From contig JAAXHZ010000185.1 of the NCBI GenBank assembly GCA_012270625.1, forward strand, positions 1 through 6,915: DNA of 6,915 nucleotides, written 5' to 3'. The notes under the pieces were generated by a model. It made no database searches. It had not been told where the DNA came from and worked only from the letters and a program-made list of their open reading frames with translations. The DNA comes from Dehalococcoidia bacterium (GTDB taxonomy: Bacteria > Chloroflexota > Dehalococcoidia > SAR202 > UBA11138). Positions within the stretch are counted from its first letter, which is position 1; every line of letters starts with the position of its first letter. The translations under genes were made by a program, and so were the position numbers. Shown here in pieces: positions 6,801-6,915 of this stretch.

Positions 6801-6915
6801 TGGCGTGAAGCCATGTGCTCGAACTGCTCTTCTTGTACTCGACCTTGTAGGCGTCCGCTCCCGTCGGAGCAGTCCAACTCAGATCGACGCTGTTGTGAGT
6901 CGTCCCACCTGCGCT
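3826..6915 (-). CDS. Modular secreted metzincin-type zinc metalloprotease with fn3 domains and three Cys-paired repeats (N-terminus outside window)
   Basis: The frame runs off the right edge, giving 1,029 residues here (numbered from the edge). The order is: an fn3 domain (1 to about 88, with a D-L-S-W-T strand), three 105-residue repeats (91-405), three fn3-like modules (about 406-501, 502-606, 607-728), and a protease domain (about 729-1029). The protease part shows a helix with H-A-F-R-Q-W (781-786), the zinc motif HEAGHALGLSD (948-958; bases 4042-4074) with Glu949 as the catalytic base, a D-A-V-L-N-Y turn (980-985), and a final helix F-D-I-L-A-L-Y-A-L-Y as in matrixins. The third zinc ligand is Asp rather than His, and Leu983 replaces the usual Met-turn Met. 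The only cysteines are six in the repeats and six in the protease domain (761, 802, 857, 864, 927, 1010), suggesting disulfides outside the cytoplasm. The signal peptide would lie outside the window. It is the upstream gene of a coupled pair. Family assignment is firm; substrate unknown. Confidence 0.93.
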   Translation of the reverse strand, partial: SAGGTTHNSVDLSWTAPTGADAYKVEYKKSSSSTWLHAKYVYSGPSTTVSGLSASTSYDFRVKARGDGVNYSLTYSSPSNTATGTTPAPTPSVTVTGLVVSMGEGASDSFKVNASNLDSTQSYTIRITTDNSRIGFENTCVDRQEDRAVPVNRTSYSVSITLWGCAEGNGRVTAALSQGGTTVATAWRDVTVTEPPEITITGLISELGKGASDGFTVDASNLDSSQSYTIRVTTDNSDIGFNSDCSDRQDDRSVPANQTSYSVSLTLWGCDGGGGWVTAELRLSGSGIDTDSHQVTVDESPRIELVDLVEEMEKGQSDIFSVTASNLDSSQSYTIRVTTDNGDIGFDSDCSDRQEDRTVPANRTSHTTSLSVKGCDKVGGWVTGELRSGGAVIASVKKYVKVLGPPDPPTIVSYTTSDGTVTLEMQLAPDTDSFEVQQWFGEQPNPRFRTLPFDNYKISFSDSTATITGLLNGVDYLYRARGQNSRGDSEWSAQKPVSLQPVAPTGLDITPLPLRHARLFWDGSRNSPLTEYVVEIQPLGDAWSSPRTVSRSGSLMDIDLDDMMSPTSPEKGLGDSPYAYEIRVKAKGDGAGLLDSGYSETVVLIDTPITQADGRSTDDSGKASLTWHAIESSKVLGDSKYAGGEYHFRYRKLGGDHKKANWNPYVYLTDETTKNTPVSGRTSSEITGLDYNDIYAIQLRYELVTTTSGTTVTTRVFAGRDVYVWPAPTSGSQRFPNDGDRVATYPFFGHWPDREFHYTVCENSFHPEDKQTQWGKLVQHAFRQWEESSSGLVTMHPTVKDCTLSVLGIDIPLPGAPITMFVSISNTTNEVYMVDTQDWKEQVLRWPRLVDGVLSQCVFFASACVISQDYTNEDRGADLPLKRKFLGIGWVTSGSTDVLIDKAANSTPTVPGSDLEYDDNDVVFNTCQARPSGDNPDAGFYSYQLLVHEAGHALGLSDYELRDLPFKRRAYERSHPTVPDAVLNYDDEVPQNYENDVIEEGKQDRWEADCSPHPFDILALYALYQTVDR
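5701..6645 (-). repeat. Three in-frame tandem repeats of exactly 315 bp (105 residues)
   Basis: The repeats lie inside the protease gene, in transcript order at 6645-6331, 6330-6016 and 6015-5701, with no net insertion or deletion between copies. For example, GTTGTCGGTGGT recurs at 5893, 6208 and 6523. Each unit has the same landmarks: a T-G-L or D-L strand, A-S-N-L-D-S, S-Y-T-I-R, T-T-D-N, I-G-F, and two cysteines 25 residues apart (140/165, 245/270, 350/375). The second and third units share 41 of 52 residues across the core from A-S-N-L to the second Cys. The pattern suggests an Ig-like beta-sandwich with one disulfide. I cannot name the family. Loops rich in Asp between strands could bind calcium, which is inference. 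Confidence 0.9.

Overview
The window is 6,915 bases of GC-rich bacterial DNA. It holds two convergent blocks separated by an intergenic stretch of about 485 bases full of hairpins. No mobile element, CRISPR array, tRNA or rRNA was seen. The two large proteins combine a PD40/TolB-like propeller, fibronectin type III (fn3) modules, a Cys-paired tandem repeat and a metzincin-type peptidase. From memory, and not checked by any search, this resembles envelope or secreted proteins of SAR202/Dehalococcoidia-like Chloroflexota. Treat the taxonomic placement as tentative.

Left block, plus strand (to base 506): the 3' end of a gene that starts outside the window. It encodes a very acidic, low-complexity tail with a basic AT-hook-like patch and a duplicated F-x-W-A motif. 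A perfect 15-bp hairpin follows 12 bases after its stop codon.

Centre (507-991): I see no credible gene here. There are five inverted repeats, two of them terminator candidates for the plus-strand gene. The others lie between the two convergent 3' ends and could end or stabilise transcripts from either side.

Right block, minus strand (992-6915): two large genes overlapping by four bases (ATGA), so very probably co-transcribed and translationally coupled. The upstream gene enters from beyond the right edge. It has an fn3 module, three exact-period 105-residue repeats each with a Cys pair, three more fn3-like modules, and a C-terminal zinc-metalloprotease domain of the matrixin/metzincin type. 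Its active site is atypical: Asp at the third zinc-ligand position and Leu where the Met-turn Met is expected. The downstream gene encodes an exported protein with a signal peptide, a seven-bladed PD40/TolB-like propeller, a roughly 340-residue Cys-containing region I cannot assign, an fn3 domain and a C-terminal beta-rich domain. Together they look like a pair of extracytoplasmic proteins: a modular protease and a propeller/fn3 binding protein. A functional partnership is inferred only from the operon layout and shared fn3 modules.
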